From contig NZ_LGSZ01000050.1 of assembly GCF_001298265.1 (NCBI RefSeq), forward strand, positions 62,001-126,000: DNA of 64,000 nt, read 5' to 3'. This document shows, in pieces, positions 25,673 to 33,986 of the stretch. The notes below the pieces were generated by a model. The model saw only the letters and a list, made by a program, of their open reading frames with translations, did no database searches and was not told the DNA's origin. Numbering within the stretch: position 1 is the stretch's first letter; every line of letters begins with the position of its first letter. This stretch comes from Allobosea vaviloviae (GTDB taxonomy: Bacteria > Pseudomonadota > Alphaproteobacteria > Rhizobiales > Beijerinckiaceae). Position numbers and translations under genes: made by a program.

Positions 25673-27840
25673 CCGCGACCCGCCCTGGCGAGGCCGCAGA
25701 CGAGACGCAACCCTATGACGCAAGCCAGGATCCGGCGACGCCGCCCGAAAGCCGGCTCGTCATGCCGGTCCAGTCGTTTCGCCGCTGGAAAGCGTCCGAC
25801 CGCAGGACGCCGATCGCGCCGCGCGACTGGAAGACGCCCTGGCTGAAGCGGCTTTTCGTCTTCGGCGGCGGCTTGGCGCTGACCGCCTATGGCGCCTGGG
25901 AAATGTACCATGTCGTGTCGGTCAGCCGCACGACGTCGCTGCAGTACGCCCTGCTCGTGCTGTTCACGGTCAATTTCTCGTGGATCGCGCTCGCCTTCAC
26001 CAGCGCCGTGCTCGGCTTCTTCGGGCTTCTGTTCAACAAGGGTCCGTCGGGGCGCGTCGAGAGCCTGACGCACCGCACCGTCGTGGTCATGCCGATCTAC
26101 AACGAATCGACGGCGCGCACCTTCGCCGCTCTTTGCGCGATCCGCGAATCGGTCGAGGCGACCGGGCTCGGCAGCCATTTCGACTATTTCATCGTCTCGG
26201 ACACGACGAACCCCGATGTCTGGGTCGCCGAGGAGCGGGCCTTCCTCGCACTGCGCCAGCGGCTTGGGCCCGATGCCCGGGTGTATTACCGCCATCGGCC
26301 GAAGAACCATCACCGCAAGGCCGGCAACATCGCCGATTTCGTGACGCGCTGGGGCGGGCATTACGAGCATATGGTCGTGCTCGACGCTGACAGCCTCATG
26401 ACCGGCACCTGCATCGTGCGCCTTGCGGCGGCGATGGAGGCAGACCCCGATGCCGGCATCATCCAGTCGCTGCCGCTGATCATCAACCGCAACACCTTCT
26501 TCGCGCGGCTTCAGCAATTCGCGGCGCGCGTCTACGGCCCCGTCATCGCGACGGGTCTGGCGATGTGGTCCGGCCGCGACGGCAATTACTGGGGCCACAA
26601 CGCCATTATCCGGACGAAGGCCTTCGCCGACCATTGCGGGCTGCCCGACCTCAAGGGCAAGCCGCCTTTCGGCGGCCATGTGCTCTCGCATGACTTCGTC
26701 GAGGCGGCGTTGATCCGTCGCGCCGGTTGGTCGGTCTACATGCTGCCGGACCTGGCCGGCTCCTATGAGGAGAGCCCGCCCTCGCTGATCGACGTTTCGG
26801 TCCGTGATCGCCGCTGGTGCCAGGGCAATCTCCAGCACTCGCGCATCATCGGCGCCAAGGGCTTCGTTTTGCCGACGCGGCAGCATTTCGCCACCGGCAT
26901 CATGGGCTATCTCGCCTCGCCGTTCTGGCTGATGCAGCTCGTGGTCGGCATCCTGATCGTGCTCCAGGTCAGCTATGCCAGGCCGGAATACTTCACGCAG
27001 GAGTTCACGCTCTTCCCGATCTGGCCGCGCTTCGACCCCGAGCGCGCCTTGAACCTGTTCGCGCTGACCATGGCGATCCTGCTGGCGCCGAAGCTGTTCG
27101 GCCTGCTGCTGACGCTGTTCAACGGCAAGCTGCGCCGGGCCGGCGGCGGTGCGATCCGCCTGGTGATCTCGGCGCTGATCGAGGTGCTGTTCTCGGCCTT
27201 CTTCGCGCCGATCATGATGCTGATCCAGTCGGGCTCGGTCTTCCAGATCCTGCTCGGGCGCGATACCGGCTGGAACCCGCAGCGCCGCGACGACGGCTCG
27301 ATTCCGCTGAAGGACATCATCCGTCGGCACCGCACCCATACGGTGCTCGGCGTCGTCACCGGCATCTCGGCCTTCCTGATCGCGACCTCGCTGTTCGCCT
27401 GGATGTCGCCCACCATCGTCGGCCTCGTGCTGGCGATCCCGCTGTCCTGGGCGTCGGGCCAGCTCGCGATCGGGCTCTGGCTCAAGCGGCACAAGCTTCT
27501 GGTGACGCCGGAGGAAGGCGATCCGCCGGCGGTCGCCCTGCGCGCCAATGCCTTGCAAGCGGAGTTCGACGCGGCCGGCTTCGACGAAGCCGACGGCCTG
27601 AGGGCGCTGCATGCCGATCCCGCGCTACGCGAGGCACATGAGGCGATGCTGCCGGAGAGTGCGCCGCGCCGCCGTGGCGAGATCGAGCCCGACCGCGCCG
27701 TGGCCCAGGCCAAGCTGGTCGATGCCGAGACGATCGACGATGCGGCGATCTGGCTGAAGCCGAAGGAGCGCATGGTGGTGCTGCACGACCGGGCGCTGGT
27801 GGCGCTGCTGGCCTCGCTGCCGCAGACGCGCGGAGCCTGA
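25660..27840 (+). CDS. opgH: glucans biosynthesis glucosyltransferase H
   Basis: This 726-residue inner-membrane family 2 glycosyltransferase polymerises UDP-glucose into the beta-1,2 backbone of osmoregulated periplasmic glucans. Two membrane segments precede the catalytic domain (residues ~60-80 and 90-120). The domain begins VVMPIYNESTARTF, has the D-x-D-type VVLDADSLMTG and the processive motif RDRRWCQGN in place of QxxRW, and is followed by about five more membrane segments and a cytoplasmic tail. The start is the ATG inside the end of opgG, in another frame. The overlap implies coupled expression. The short gap to the convergent DUF350 gene contains no obvious terminator. Confidence 0.95.
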   Translation: MDVVTATRPGEAADETQPYDASQDPATPPESRLVMPVQSFRRWKASDRRTPIAPRDWKTPWLKRLFVFGGGLALTAYGAWEMYHVVSVSRTTSLQYALLVLFTVNFSWIALAFTSAVLGFFGLLFNKGPSGRVESLTHRTVVVMPIYNESTARTFAALCAIRESVEATGLGSHFDYFIVSDTTNPDVWVAEERAFLALRQRLGPDARVYYRHRPKNHHRKAGNIADFVTRWGGHYEHMVVLDADSLMTGTCIVRLAAAMEADPDAGIIQSLPLIINRNTFFARLQQFAARVYGPVIATGLAMWSGRDGNYWGHNAIIRTKAFADHCGLPDLKGKPPFGGHVLSHDFVEAALIRRAGWSVYMLPDLAGSYEESPPSLIDVSVRDRRWCQGNLQHSRIIGAKGFVLPTRQHFATGIMGYLASPFWLMQLVVGILIVLQVSYARPEYFTQEFTLFPIWPRFDPERALNLFALTMAILLAPKLFGLLLTLFNGKLRRAGGGAIRLVISALIEVLFSAFFAPIMMLIQSGSVFQILLGRDTGWNPQRRDDGSIPLKDIIRRHRTHTVLGVVTGISAFLIATSLFAWMSPTIVGLVLAIPLSWASGQLAIGLWLKRHKLLVTPEEGDPPAVALRANALQAEFDAAGFDEADGLRALHADPALREAHEAMLPESAPRRRGEIEPDRAVAQAKLVDAETIDDAAIWLKPKERMVVLHDRALVALLASLPQTRGA

Positions 27841-27853
27841 CGCAGCCGGTCGC

Positions 27854-28258
27854 TCAGAAGCTCATCGCGGCGGCATTGATCACGCCGGCCGCCAGCGATG
27901 CCGCGCCGAGAAAGAGCGCCGCGGCGAGTTCGCCGGCGGCGATGCGCGCCGACAGGTTGGGCAGCACGATCCGCACCAGCATGTAGACGATCAACTGCAC
28001 GACGATCGCGACGACGCCCCAGACCAGGAGATCGGCGATGGTGGTGGAGTGCACCACCGCGCTCGACAACGGCAGCGCGAAGCCGGTCAGGCTCAGGCCG
28101 AGCGACAGCGCCGCCGCGATGTTGTTCTGGCGGATCAGTCCGAACTCGTTATGCGAGGTCGCGACCGTGTAGACCAGCAGGTAGACGCCGACGAGACACA
28201 GCGACACCGAGAAGAACAGGGCAAAATCCGGAAGTTTCAGCAGCGCCTGCGCGATCAT
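27854..28258 (-). CDS. DUF350 family membrane protein (YjfL-like, second copy)
   Basis: This 134-residue protein has four predicted transmembrane segments arranged as two similar halves, the DUF350/YjfL layout. The conserved EFGLIRQNNIAAALSLG corresponds to the HDEIALIRGGNLSAAVAL segment of the paralogue at the head of this operon. The function is unknown. It is the last gene of an apparent five-gene operon (DUF350, YgiB-like, YjfC-like, VOC, DUF350), 44 bases after the VOC gene. Having two DUF350 genes in one operon is noteworthy and may allow hetero-oligomers. Confidence 0.85.
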   Translation of the reverse strand: MIAQALLKLPDFALFFSVSLCLVGVYLLVYTVATSHNEFGLIRQNNIAAALSLGLSLTGFALPLSSAVVHSTTIADLLVWGVVAIVVQLIVYMLVRIVLPNLSARIAAGELAAALFLGAASLAAGVINAAAMSF

Positions 28259-28302
28259 CGTGGTTTTCCGAATCCCTTGTTCCGTCCCGCCGATCCTGAC
28301 CC

Positions 28303-29187
28303 TCAGGCCTGCTCGAAGGCAATGACGCAGCCGAGCGCCGCCTGTGCAGGAACGACGATCCGCTCCTCGCCGTGAGCGAAGGGCACGTCGGCCGCTTCGA
28401 GCCGCTTGGCCACCGCATCGAGATCGGGCACGGCGACGCAGAAGCCGAGGAAGCGGGCGGGCGTCGTATCGGGTTCGACATGATAGATCGCCTGGGCAGC
28501 GTCGGGATCGAGCACGTCGATGCGTCCGCGCGGCAGGTCCAGCACCAAATCGGCATTGCCCTCCAGCACCTCCGGGAAGCCGGCAAAGGCGCTCAGGAAC
28601 TCGCGATGGGCGGCCGGGCTGTCGGTGACGATGATCGCCGAGGTCAATGCGCTCGCGCCATTGGGATGCTGCTGGAAGGCCGGGTTCCAGAAGTTCTGCG
28701 GCTCATGCTGTTGGCAGACGAAGAAACCGCATTCCGGCGCCAGCGGATCGGCCGCGAAGGCCAGCGAGAAGGCGACACGCACCTCGCTGCCATCGGGACG
28801 CCGGGCCTGACGCTCGAAGAAGAACGGCTCGTAATCGCCGATGCCGGCCGCCTTGAACGCGATCGCATCGGCCTTGGCGTCAGTGCTTTCCAGGACGAGC
28901 ATCGACAGCCCCTCGCCCCGCGCCAGCGCGTCCTGCATGAAGCTGCCGAAGGAGAACACCCGCGCAGCCGGCGGTGCAATGGCTGCCGCATCGCCGATCG
29001 TCAGGAGCTCGAGGAAGGAGCCGGCAAACTGAACGATCCGGTTTTCCGTGCCCCAGGGATGGCGGTTGCGGGCGCCGACGGTGAAGCCCAGCGATTCGTA
29101 AAAGGCGCCGGCCGCATCGAGATCGCGGACTCCGATGACGAGATGGTCGAGGCCGCGGGGTGCGGAGGCGATGGTCGTATCGGGCAT
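28303..29187 (-). CDS. VOC-fold (glyoxalase/bleomycin-resistance superfamily) protein
   Basis: This 294-residue protein is built from two vicinal-oxygen-chelate modules. The first begins GLDHLVIGVRDLDAAGAFYESLGF and has HPWGTENRIVQFAGSFLELL. The second is around the C-terminal FLGFCVAVPDLDAVAKRLEAADV. Such proteins bind a metal and act as dioxygenases, isomerases or resistance proteins; nothing here fixes the substrate. I used the ATG of MPDTTIASAP, since the only upstream alternative is a GTG adding 12 residues. It lies 84 bases after the glutathionylspermidine-synthase-like gene and before the second DUF350 gene. Confidence 0.85.
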   Translation of the reverse strand: MPDTTIASAPRGLDHLVIGVRDLDAAGAFYESLGFTVGARNRHPWGTENRIVQFAGSFLELLTIGDAAAIAPPAARVFSFGSFMQDALARGEGLSMLVLESTDAKADAIAFKAAGIGDYEPFFFERQARRPDGSEVRVAFSLAFAADPLAPECGFFVCQQHEPQNFWNPAFQQHPNGASALTSAIIVTDSPAAHREFLSAFAGFPEVLEGNADLVLDLPRGRIDVLDPDAAQAIYHVEPDTTPARFLGFCVAVPDLDAVAKRLEAADVPFAHGEERIVVPAQAALGCVIAFEQA

Positions 29188-29271
29188 GGGCTTGGCTCGC
29201 TTGCGGCAGGCTTGGGCCGTCACCTCTAGCAGGTCGGCTGGCCGGGGTCATGCATGGAGACGGCCCCTCGG

Positions 29272-30441
29272 TCATGCCTCGATGTAATGCGGCACGAAGC
29301 GCGAGGTGTTCTTGGTGATCGGCGAGGCGTCCTCGCGGATGCAGAGCCCACAGGCCTGCGAGGCGACGAGCCAGGAGCCGAGCACGGCATACTGCCCAGC
29401 CGAGCCGAACAGATTTGGCGCCGCATCCTGCAGGATGAAGCCCTCCGCGCCATAGGGCCCGTCATCGCTGTCCAACACCTTCCCGCGCTCCAGCAGCGTG
29501 ATGTTGGCACCCTCGCGCGAATAGAGCGGCTTGCGCACATGGCGCGGCGACAGGCCGGCGCAACGCGGATCGCCCTCGAAGAAGGCCGGCAGCAGGTTCG
29601 GGTGCCCGGCTTCCATCTCCCACAGAAAGGCGAGCAGGCCCTTGTTGGAGAGGATCGCCTTCCATGGCGGCTCGATGAACTGGCAGCGCGCGGTGGCGAG
29701 ATTCCCGGCATAGCTCTCGCGGAACAGCCACTCCCAGGGATAGAGCTTGAACAGCGTCTCGATCGGCTGGTTGGCGCCGTCGCAGAAGCGCCCATCCGAG
29801 AGCAGGCCGATCTCCTCGATGAAGCTGAAGCGGGCGTCGAGCCCGGCCTGCACGGCGCAGTCCATCAGGTAGTCGACCGTGCCCTTGTCCTCGTTGCTGT
29901 TCTGGACGCAGGTCAGGTGCAGCCGGTAGGGCGCGGGCGCGCGCAGTTGACCGAAGGCGGTGATGAGCCGTTCATGCAGCGCGTTGAACTGGTCGCAGCC
30001 CGCAGGCAGCGCGCCGCGCGCCATCGCCTGCTCGAGCCAGTCCCACTGCACGACGCTCGATTCGAACAACCCGGTGGGTGTGTCGGCATTGTATTCCAGC
30101 AGCTTGGCCGGGCCCGTTCCGTCATAGGCGAGGTCGAGCCGGCCATAGAGATTGCGGTCGCCGCGCTGCCAGCTTTCGCGGATGAAGTCCCACTGCGCGG
30201 CGGGGATCGCCAGCCGGGCCAGGATCTCCTCGTCATCGATCGCCTTTTCGATGAAGGCGAAGCACAGCTGCTCGATCGCGTCGGTCGGCGCCTCGACGTC
30301 GCGCTCGATCTGCTCCAGCGTAAAGGCGTAGGCCGCACTTTCGTCCCAATAGGTCTCGCCGTCGATGGTGTGGAAGGCGAAGCCGAGGCGTTCGACCTGG
30401 TCCTGCCAGTCGTGACGTGGGGCGATCGCGACGCGGCGCAT
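29272..30441 (-). CDS. glutathionylspermidine synthase family ATP-grasp protein (YjfC/YgiC-like)
   Basis: This 389-residue protein matches the stand-alone synthetase domain of glutathionylspermidine synthases. It starts RRVAIAPRHDWQDQVERLGF and carries the ATP-grasp-type segments YGRLDLAYDG, LLEYNADTPTGLFESSVVQW and PLYSREGANITLLERG. The E. coli relatives YjfC and YgiC have no confirmed peptide-amine ligase activity, so the reaction is uncertain. It begins one base after the stop of the YgiB-like gene, as in the E. coli yjfM-yjfC and ygiB-ygiC pairs. The frame extends 17 codons upstream into that gene but the family-like start is preferred. Confidence 0.9.
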   Translation of the reverse strand: MRRVAIAPRHDWQDQVERLGFAFHTIDGETYWDESAAYAFTLEQIERDVEAPTDAIEQLCFAFIEKAIDDEEILARLAIPAAQWDFIRESWQRGDRNLYGRLDLAYDGTGPAKLLEYNADTPTGLFESSVVQWDWLEQAMARGALPAGCDQFNALHERLITAFGQLRAPAPYRLHLTCVQNSNEDKGTVDYLMDCAVQAGLDARFSFIEEIGLLSDGRFCDGANQPIETLFKLYPWEWLFRESYAGNLATARCQFIEPPWKAILSNKGLLAFLWEMEAGHPNLLPAFFEGDPRCAGLSPRHVRKPLYSREGANITLLERGKVLDSDDGPYGAEGFILQDAAPNLFGSAGQYAVLGSWLVASQACGLCIREDASPITKNTSRFVPHYIEA

Positions 30442-30442
30442 C

Positions 30443-31072
30443 TCAGGACGACGAGGATGAGGAATAGGAGTGCGAGGTCGAGCCGAAACCACCGCGCGAG
30501 ACGGTGCTCGCGCTGCTGGCCCCGCTCACTGTGCCGCTACGCGCGACGAGGGCCGCGCCAGAGGTCGTCGAATAGGCGCGGGACGACGAGGACGAACTGC
30601 CGCTTCGGCCACCATAGCTTCCGCTGCTCCCGCCGCTGCTCGACGAGGATGAGCGCGCCTGCTGGCATTCCGGCTGTTGGCTGCCGGGCGGGCAGGCCTG
30701 CTGGGTCGGCGGCAGCAGCGGCTGCGCCGCGCCGCCGCCCTGGCTGAGACTGCGGGCGAGCATGATGCCGGCGAGCGCGGGAACGACCACCTGCGCCCCG
30801 TTCCAGACGGCGCTGCGGCAGGAGCCCGCCCCGTATTCGGTCTCGCAGGCGGCAGTGCTGGTGAATTTCTTGGCGTCGCGCAGATGGTTTGCGGTCGCCT
30901 CGTTGAAGCGCTGCTCGCATTGGCTCGACGAGAGCTGCCCGGCGGCACGGCATTCGGCGAGACTGTTGTAGACGAGGCTGTCCTCCTGCGTGTCATCGCC
31001 GGAATTCGCCCATATCGTCGCGACCAGGACGACACCCGCCGCCGCCAGGCCGATCTGGGTCGAGCGCTTCAT
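30443..31072 (-). CDS. YgiB/YjfM-like (DUF1190) protein with Ser-rich tail
   Basis: This 209-residue protein has an N-terminal hydrophobic segment (IGLAAAGVVLVATIWA) that could be a signal anchor. A cysteine-containing domain follows (LAECRAAGQLSSSQCEQRFNEA; TAACETEYGAGSCRS). The tail, about residues 140-209, is unusually rich in Ser and Gly. The middle matches DUF1190 (E. coli YgiB/YjfM), outer-envelope proteins of unknown function always found next to a YgiC/YjfC synthetase, as here. GGAGG is the ribosome-binding site for the chosen ATG; the frame is open far upstream but not coding-like. It overlaps nothing and is tightly packed between yjfL-like and yjfC-like genes. Confidence 0.85.
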   Translation of the reverse strand: MKRSTQIGLAAAGVVLVATIWANSGDDTQEDSLVYNSLAECRAAGQLSSSQCEQRFNEATANHLRDAKKFTSTAACETEYGAGSCRSAVWNGAQVVVPALAGIMLARSLSQGGGAAQPLLPPTQQACPPGSQQPECQQARSSSSSSGGSSGSYGGRSGSSSSSSRAYSTTSGAALVARSGTVSGASSASTVSRGGFGSTSHSYSSSSSS

Positions 31073-31086
31073 CGCCGCCTCCCCTC

Positions 31087-31488
31087 TCAGGCCGTCATGC
31101 TGGCCGCAGCCAGGGTTCCGGAGATCACCGCAATGACCGCCAGCATCGCCGCGGACGGCAGGCGATCCTCCTCGATCTTGCGCGACAGATCCGGGATCAG
31201 GATACGCGCCAGTCCATAGGCGCCGAACTGGATGATCATCGCGGCGAGCGCCCACAGCACGAGATCCGGGATGCTGCTGGCCTGCGCGATCGCCTTCTCC
31301 AGGGGAATCGAAAACCCGCTGACATTGCCGCCGAGCGCGACCGCCGCCGACAGGTTGCCGCCACGGATCAGGGCGATCTCGTCATGGGCGGTCAGCCGGA
31401 GATAGACCGCCGCGAAACAGGCGATCAGCGCGACCCCGAGACCAAAGTAGAGAACGAATGCCGGGAGCCCCACCATCGAGATCGCCAT
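31087..31488 (-). CDS. DUF350 family membrane protein (YjfL-like)
   Basis: This 133-residue protein has four predicted transmembrane helices and the DUF350 hallmark HDEIALIRGGNLSAAVALGG, followed by a second such half. It heads the operon and is 14 bases before the YgiB-like gene. In E. coli yjfL similarly precedes yjfM and yjfC, so the three genes form a conserved module of unknown function in envelope physiology. I used the ATG of MAISMVGLPA; an in-frame start five codons earlier is possible. Confidence 0.88.
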   Translation of the reverse strand: MAISMVGLPAFVLYFGLGVALIACFAAVYLRLTAHDEIALIRGGNLSAAVALGGNVSGFSIPLEKAIAQASSIPDLVLWALAAMIIQFGAYGLARILIPDLSRKIEEDRLPSAAMLAVIAVISGTLAAASMTA

Positions 31489-31795
31489 GCCGCCTGCTCC
31501 CAATCCGCCAGGATCGAAGCCCTCACTATACGTCAGCGCGCGGTCTGCGCCAGAGGCATGCGGCCTCCTTCGCCGGCGCTTACGCGATGAGCCATTCCAC
31601 CGAACTTAGGGCCACGAGGCAAGGATCGGGCAGGCCCGGAGGATCGATAGCGGCGAAAACACGCAAATGGAATGGCCGAGCGATGAGAACGCAGCGACAC
31701 AGCCTGCTGCGCGCGTTCCGATTTCTTTCGAAATTAACTTGCGAAGTGGCTTCGGGGACTAGGATGCGCAGCTAGAGAGCAAACCCTACAAATCA
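31489..31795. other. intergenic region at the edge of the arsenic island
   Basis: This stretch separates the DUF350 operon promoter from the first arsenite-oxidase remnant. GC content falls toward the right end, where the sequence becomes AT-rich near 31,790-31,830. No gene is supported. Confidence 0.5.
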
Positions 31796-32425
31796 TTGAT
31801 ATTACTTATTATTTTACACTTTGTGACGGCTTCTCTGCTACACCGAGCGGCCAGACGGCGCAACACCACTTTGCAACGCTGTCCGCGCACGGAAGATAGC
31901 CCGCACGGCCGGAGGCCCTGCCCCCACAACAGCAACCGGCCCGTGCGCCTCGACCGCCCCTGGTCGTTCAATCAGCGCCTCTTGCTGACCCGACCGACGC
32001 TTGATTGGTGTCGAAGCGCTCTGTGCGTGGTCCTGCTGAAGTGCGTTGGCGCCAGCCGGTGGGGCATCAATTTGACGGCAAGTCACCGCAGGCCCAAACT
32101 CGACGCAAAAATAGACCTTTGGGAGGTCGAACGTGCCGGTCGGCCCTTACCAGCGATCGACGGCGTCGGCCTGGACGGCGATATCATCGGGTTCGCGACG
32201 CTGTGCCCGCACGAGGGCTACCCACTGGCCTTCAACGCAACTGACAAAACACTGAACTGCCCGGGCCACTACTCGCGCTTCGATTGCGAGGCCGGCGGCC
32301 AGCAGATCTGGGGCCAGGCGACGCAAAACCTCCCACAATACGCGCTTCGCGTCGAAGCCAACGGCGACATCGTCGCGGAGGAGCTCGACGAGCTCCTCTA
32401 CGGCCGCCTGTCCAACGTGCTCTGA
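31796..32425 (+). pseudogene. aioB: decayed arsenite oxidase small (Rieske) subunit
   Basis: Only about the last 100 residues of this open frame resemble AioB. The Rieske cluster ligands remain as CPHEG and CPGHYSRFD, followed by the family ending GGQQIWGQATQNLPQ ... DELLYGRLSNVL. Upstream of GRPLPAIDG the expected twin-arginine signal and first half of the Rieske domain are missing; what replaces them has no similarity. The gene is therefore judged a 5'-deleted remnant of the electron-transfer subunit of periplasmic arsenite oxidase. It lies 14 bases before the aioA fragment, preserving the native aioB-aioA order. Strictly, homology begins near 32,128. Confidence 0.85.
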
Positions 32426-32439
32426 AGGGAGGATCAACC

Positions 32440-32658
32440 ATGACCTACAAGCGCCAGATCGACCGTCTCCCCATCGTCCCCGCGGACGCCAAAGAGCACA
32501 ACGTCACCTGCCATTTCTGCATCGCTGGATGCGGCTACAAGGCTTACACCTGGGGCATCAACAAGCAGGGCGGTACCGAGCCGGGCCAGAACAAGTTCAA
32601 GGCCGACCTGACCAAGCAGCAGGGCGCCGAAAGCGCCGCCTGATACTCCCCGTCCATG
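32440..32658 (+). pseudogene. aioA: decayed arsenite oxidase large (molybdopterin) subunit, N-terminal fragment
   Basis: The first 67 codons match the start of AioA closely. MTYKRQIDRLPIVPADA is followed by the [3Fe-4S] ligands C24, C27 and C31 in CHFCIAGCGY, then YTWGINKQGG. A TGA stop stands where the family has tryptophan, the next five codons (YSPSM) still match, and then similarity ends abruptly. More than 90 percent of the roughly 820-residue catalytic subunit is missing, so arsenite cannot be oxidised by this copy. A good GGGAGG ribosome-binding site is retained, so a 67-residue peptide may still be made. Confidence 0.9.
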
Positions 32659-32737
32659 TCGGCACGAGCCAGGAGGTCAAGGGTCTGACGGCCTTCCTCA
32701 AACAGTTCGGTGCGGATGGCAAAAAAGGCGCCTTGAG

Positions 32738-33982
32738 CTACCCTCGGACGGGTGTAGCAATCAGCCGGAGCGGCAGCGCCAGCGTCGCGATGAAGCATGC
32801 CACCAGCATCAAGCCGGACCCGAGCAGACAAGCATACAGCCCGCCCGCCTGGTAGAGCAGCCCCGACAAAAGCGTGCCGCCGAACCGCCCGAGCGCATTG
32901 GCGGCGTAGTAGAAGCCGACATCCTCGGCCGATTTCTCCGAGCCGGCATAGGCCAGGATTAGATAGGAGTGGACTGAGGAGTTGACCGCGAAGGCGAAGC
33001 CGAACAGGCCCAGTCCCGCGACCAGCACGAGATCGGGCCGCAGGCCGGAGCCGCTCGCCAGCAGCGCAGCGATGGCGAAGGGGATGGCCGCGAGCGCCAG
33101 AGACCAGATGCGCGCCGCCCGGACTTCACTCGACAGCCCGTCGGGGCTGCGCCGAATGAAGGCCGGGGCTGCCGCCTGGACGAGGCCGTAGCCGATGGTC
33201 CAGAGCGCCAGAAACGTGCCGACCATCGCGAAGGTCCAGCCCGAGGCGTAGAGAAAAACCGGCACGCCAACAACGAACCAGACGTCGCGCGCGCAAAACA
33301 GCGCGACGCGCGCCAGCGCGAGCAGGTTGACGGCGCGGTTCTTGGCGAAGAGCTCGCGTGCGCTCTTGCTCGCCTTGGCCTTGCCCATCATCGCCGGGAG
33401 CGATGTCAGCACGCCGAACAGGATCAGCGCCAGTATCGCCGCCATCGCCCAGAGCGCGCCGCGGAAGCCCAGCGCCTCCAGCAGGAGACCGCCGAGGAAG
33501 AAGCCGACGCCCTTCATCGCGTTCTTGGAGCCGGTGAACCAGGCGACCCAGCGGAACAGCCGGCCCTGCGCGTCTTCCGTGCGGGCGGCGGCTTCTGCGA
33601 CCTTAATGGCCGATTTCGAGGCCGTCTTGGTCAGGTCCTTGGCGACGCCGCAGATACCCTGAGCCATCACCACCCAGGCGACGGAGGCCGCGGCCGTCCA
33701 GTCGGGCGACAGACCAGAGAGCAGCAGGAAGCCAAGAATCTGCGTGGTCAGCCCGATCGCGAGCATGCGGGTAATGCCGTAGCGGGCGGCGAGCCAGCCG
33801 CCGATCAGATTGGCGGCGATCCCGGCCGCCTCATAAAGCAGGAACAGGAAGGCGAGCGTGAAGGGCGAATAGCCGAGCCGGAAGAAGTGCAGCAGCACGA
33901 GCATGCGCAACGCGCCGTCGGTCAGGGTGAAGCCCCAATAGGCAGCGGTGACGATGGCGTAGTTGCGCGCACCCTGGGTCAA
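32738..33982 (-). CDS. arsJ: organoarsenical efflux MFS transporter ArsJ
   Basis: This 414-residue major facilitator protein has twelve predicted membrane segments and the ArsJ N-terminus RNYAIVTAAYWGFTLTDGALRMLVLLHFF. ArsJ exports 1-arseno-3-phosphoglycerate, which then breaks down outside to arsenate. It works with the dedicated glyceraldehyde-3-phosphate dehydrogenase encoded immediately upstream, four bases away. The likely start is TTG, giving MTQGARNY, since longer readings add non-family residues from within the GAPDH gene. It is co-transcribed with GAPDH and divergent from the arsC/arsR genes. Confidence 0.93.
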   Translation of the reverse strand: MTQGARNYAIVTAAYWGFTLTDGALRMLVLLHFFRLGYSPFTLAFLFLLYEAAGIAANLIGGWLAARYGITRMLAIGLTTQILGFLLLSGLSPDWTAAASVAWVVMAQGICGVAKDLTKTASKSAIKVAEAAARTEDAQGRLFRWVAWFTGSKNAMKGVGFFLGGLLLEALGFRGALWAMAAILALILFGVLTSLPAMMGKAKASKSARELFAKNRAVNLLALARVALFCARDVWFVVGVPVFLYASGWTFAMVGTFLALWTIGYGLVQAAAPAFIRRSPDGLSSEVRAARIWSLALAAIPFAIAALLASGSGLRPDLVLVAGLGLFGFAFAVNSSVHSYLILAYAGSEKSAEDVGFYYAANALGRFGGTLLSGLLYQAGGLYACLLGSGLMLVACFIATLALPLRLIATPVRG

Positions 33983-33986
33983 GGGC

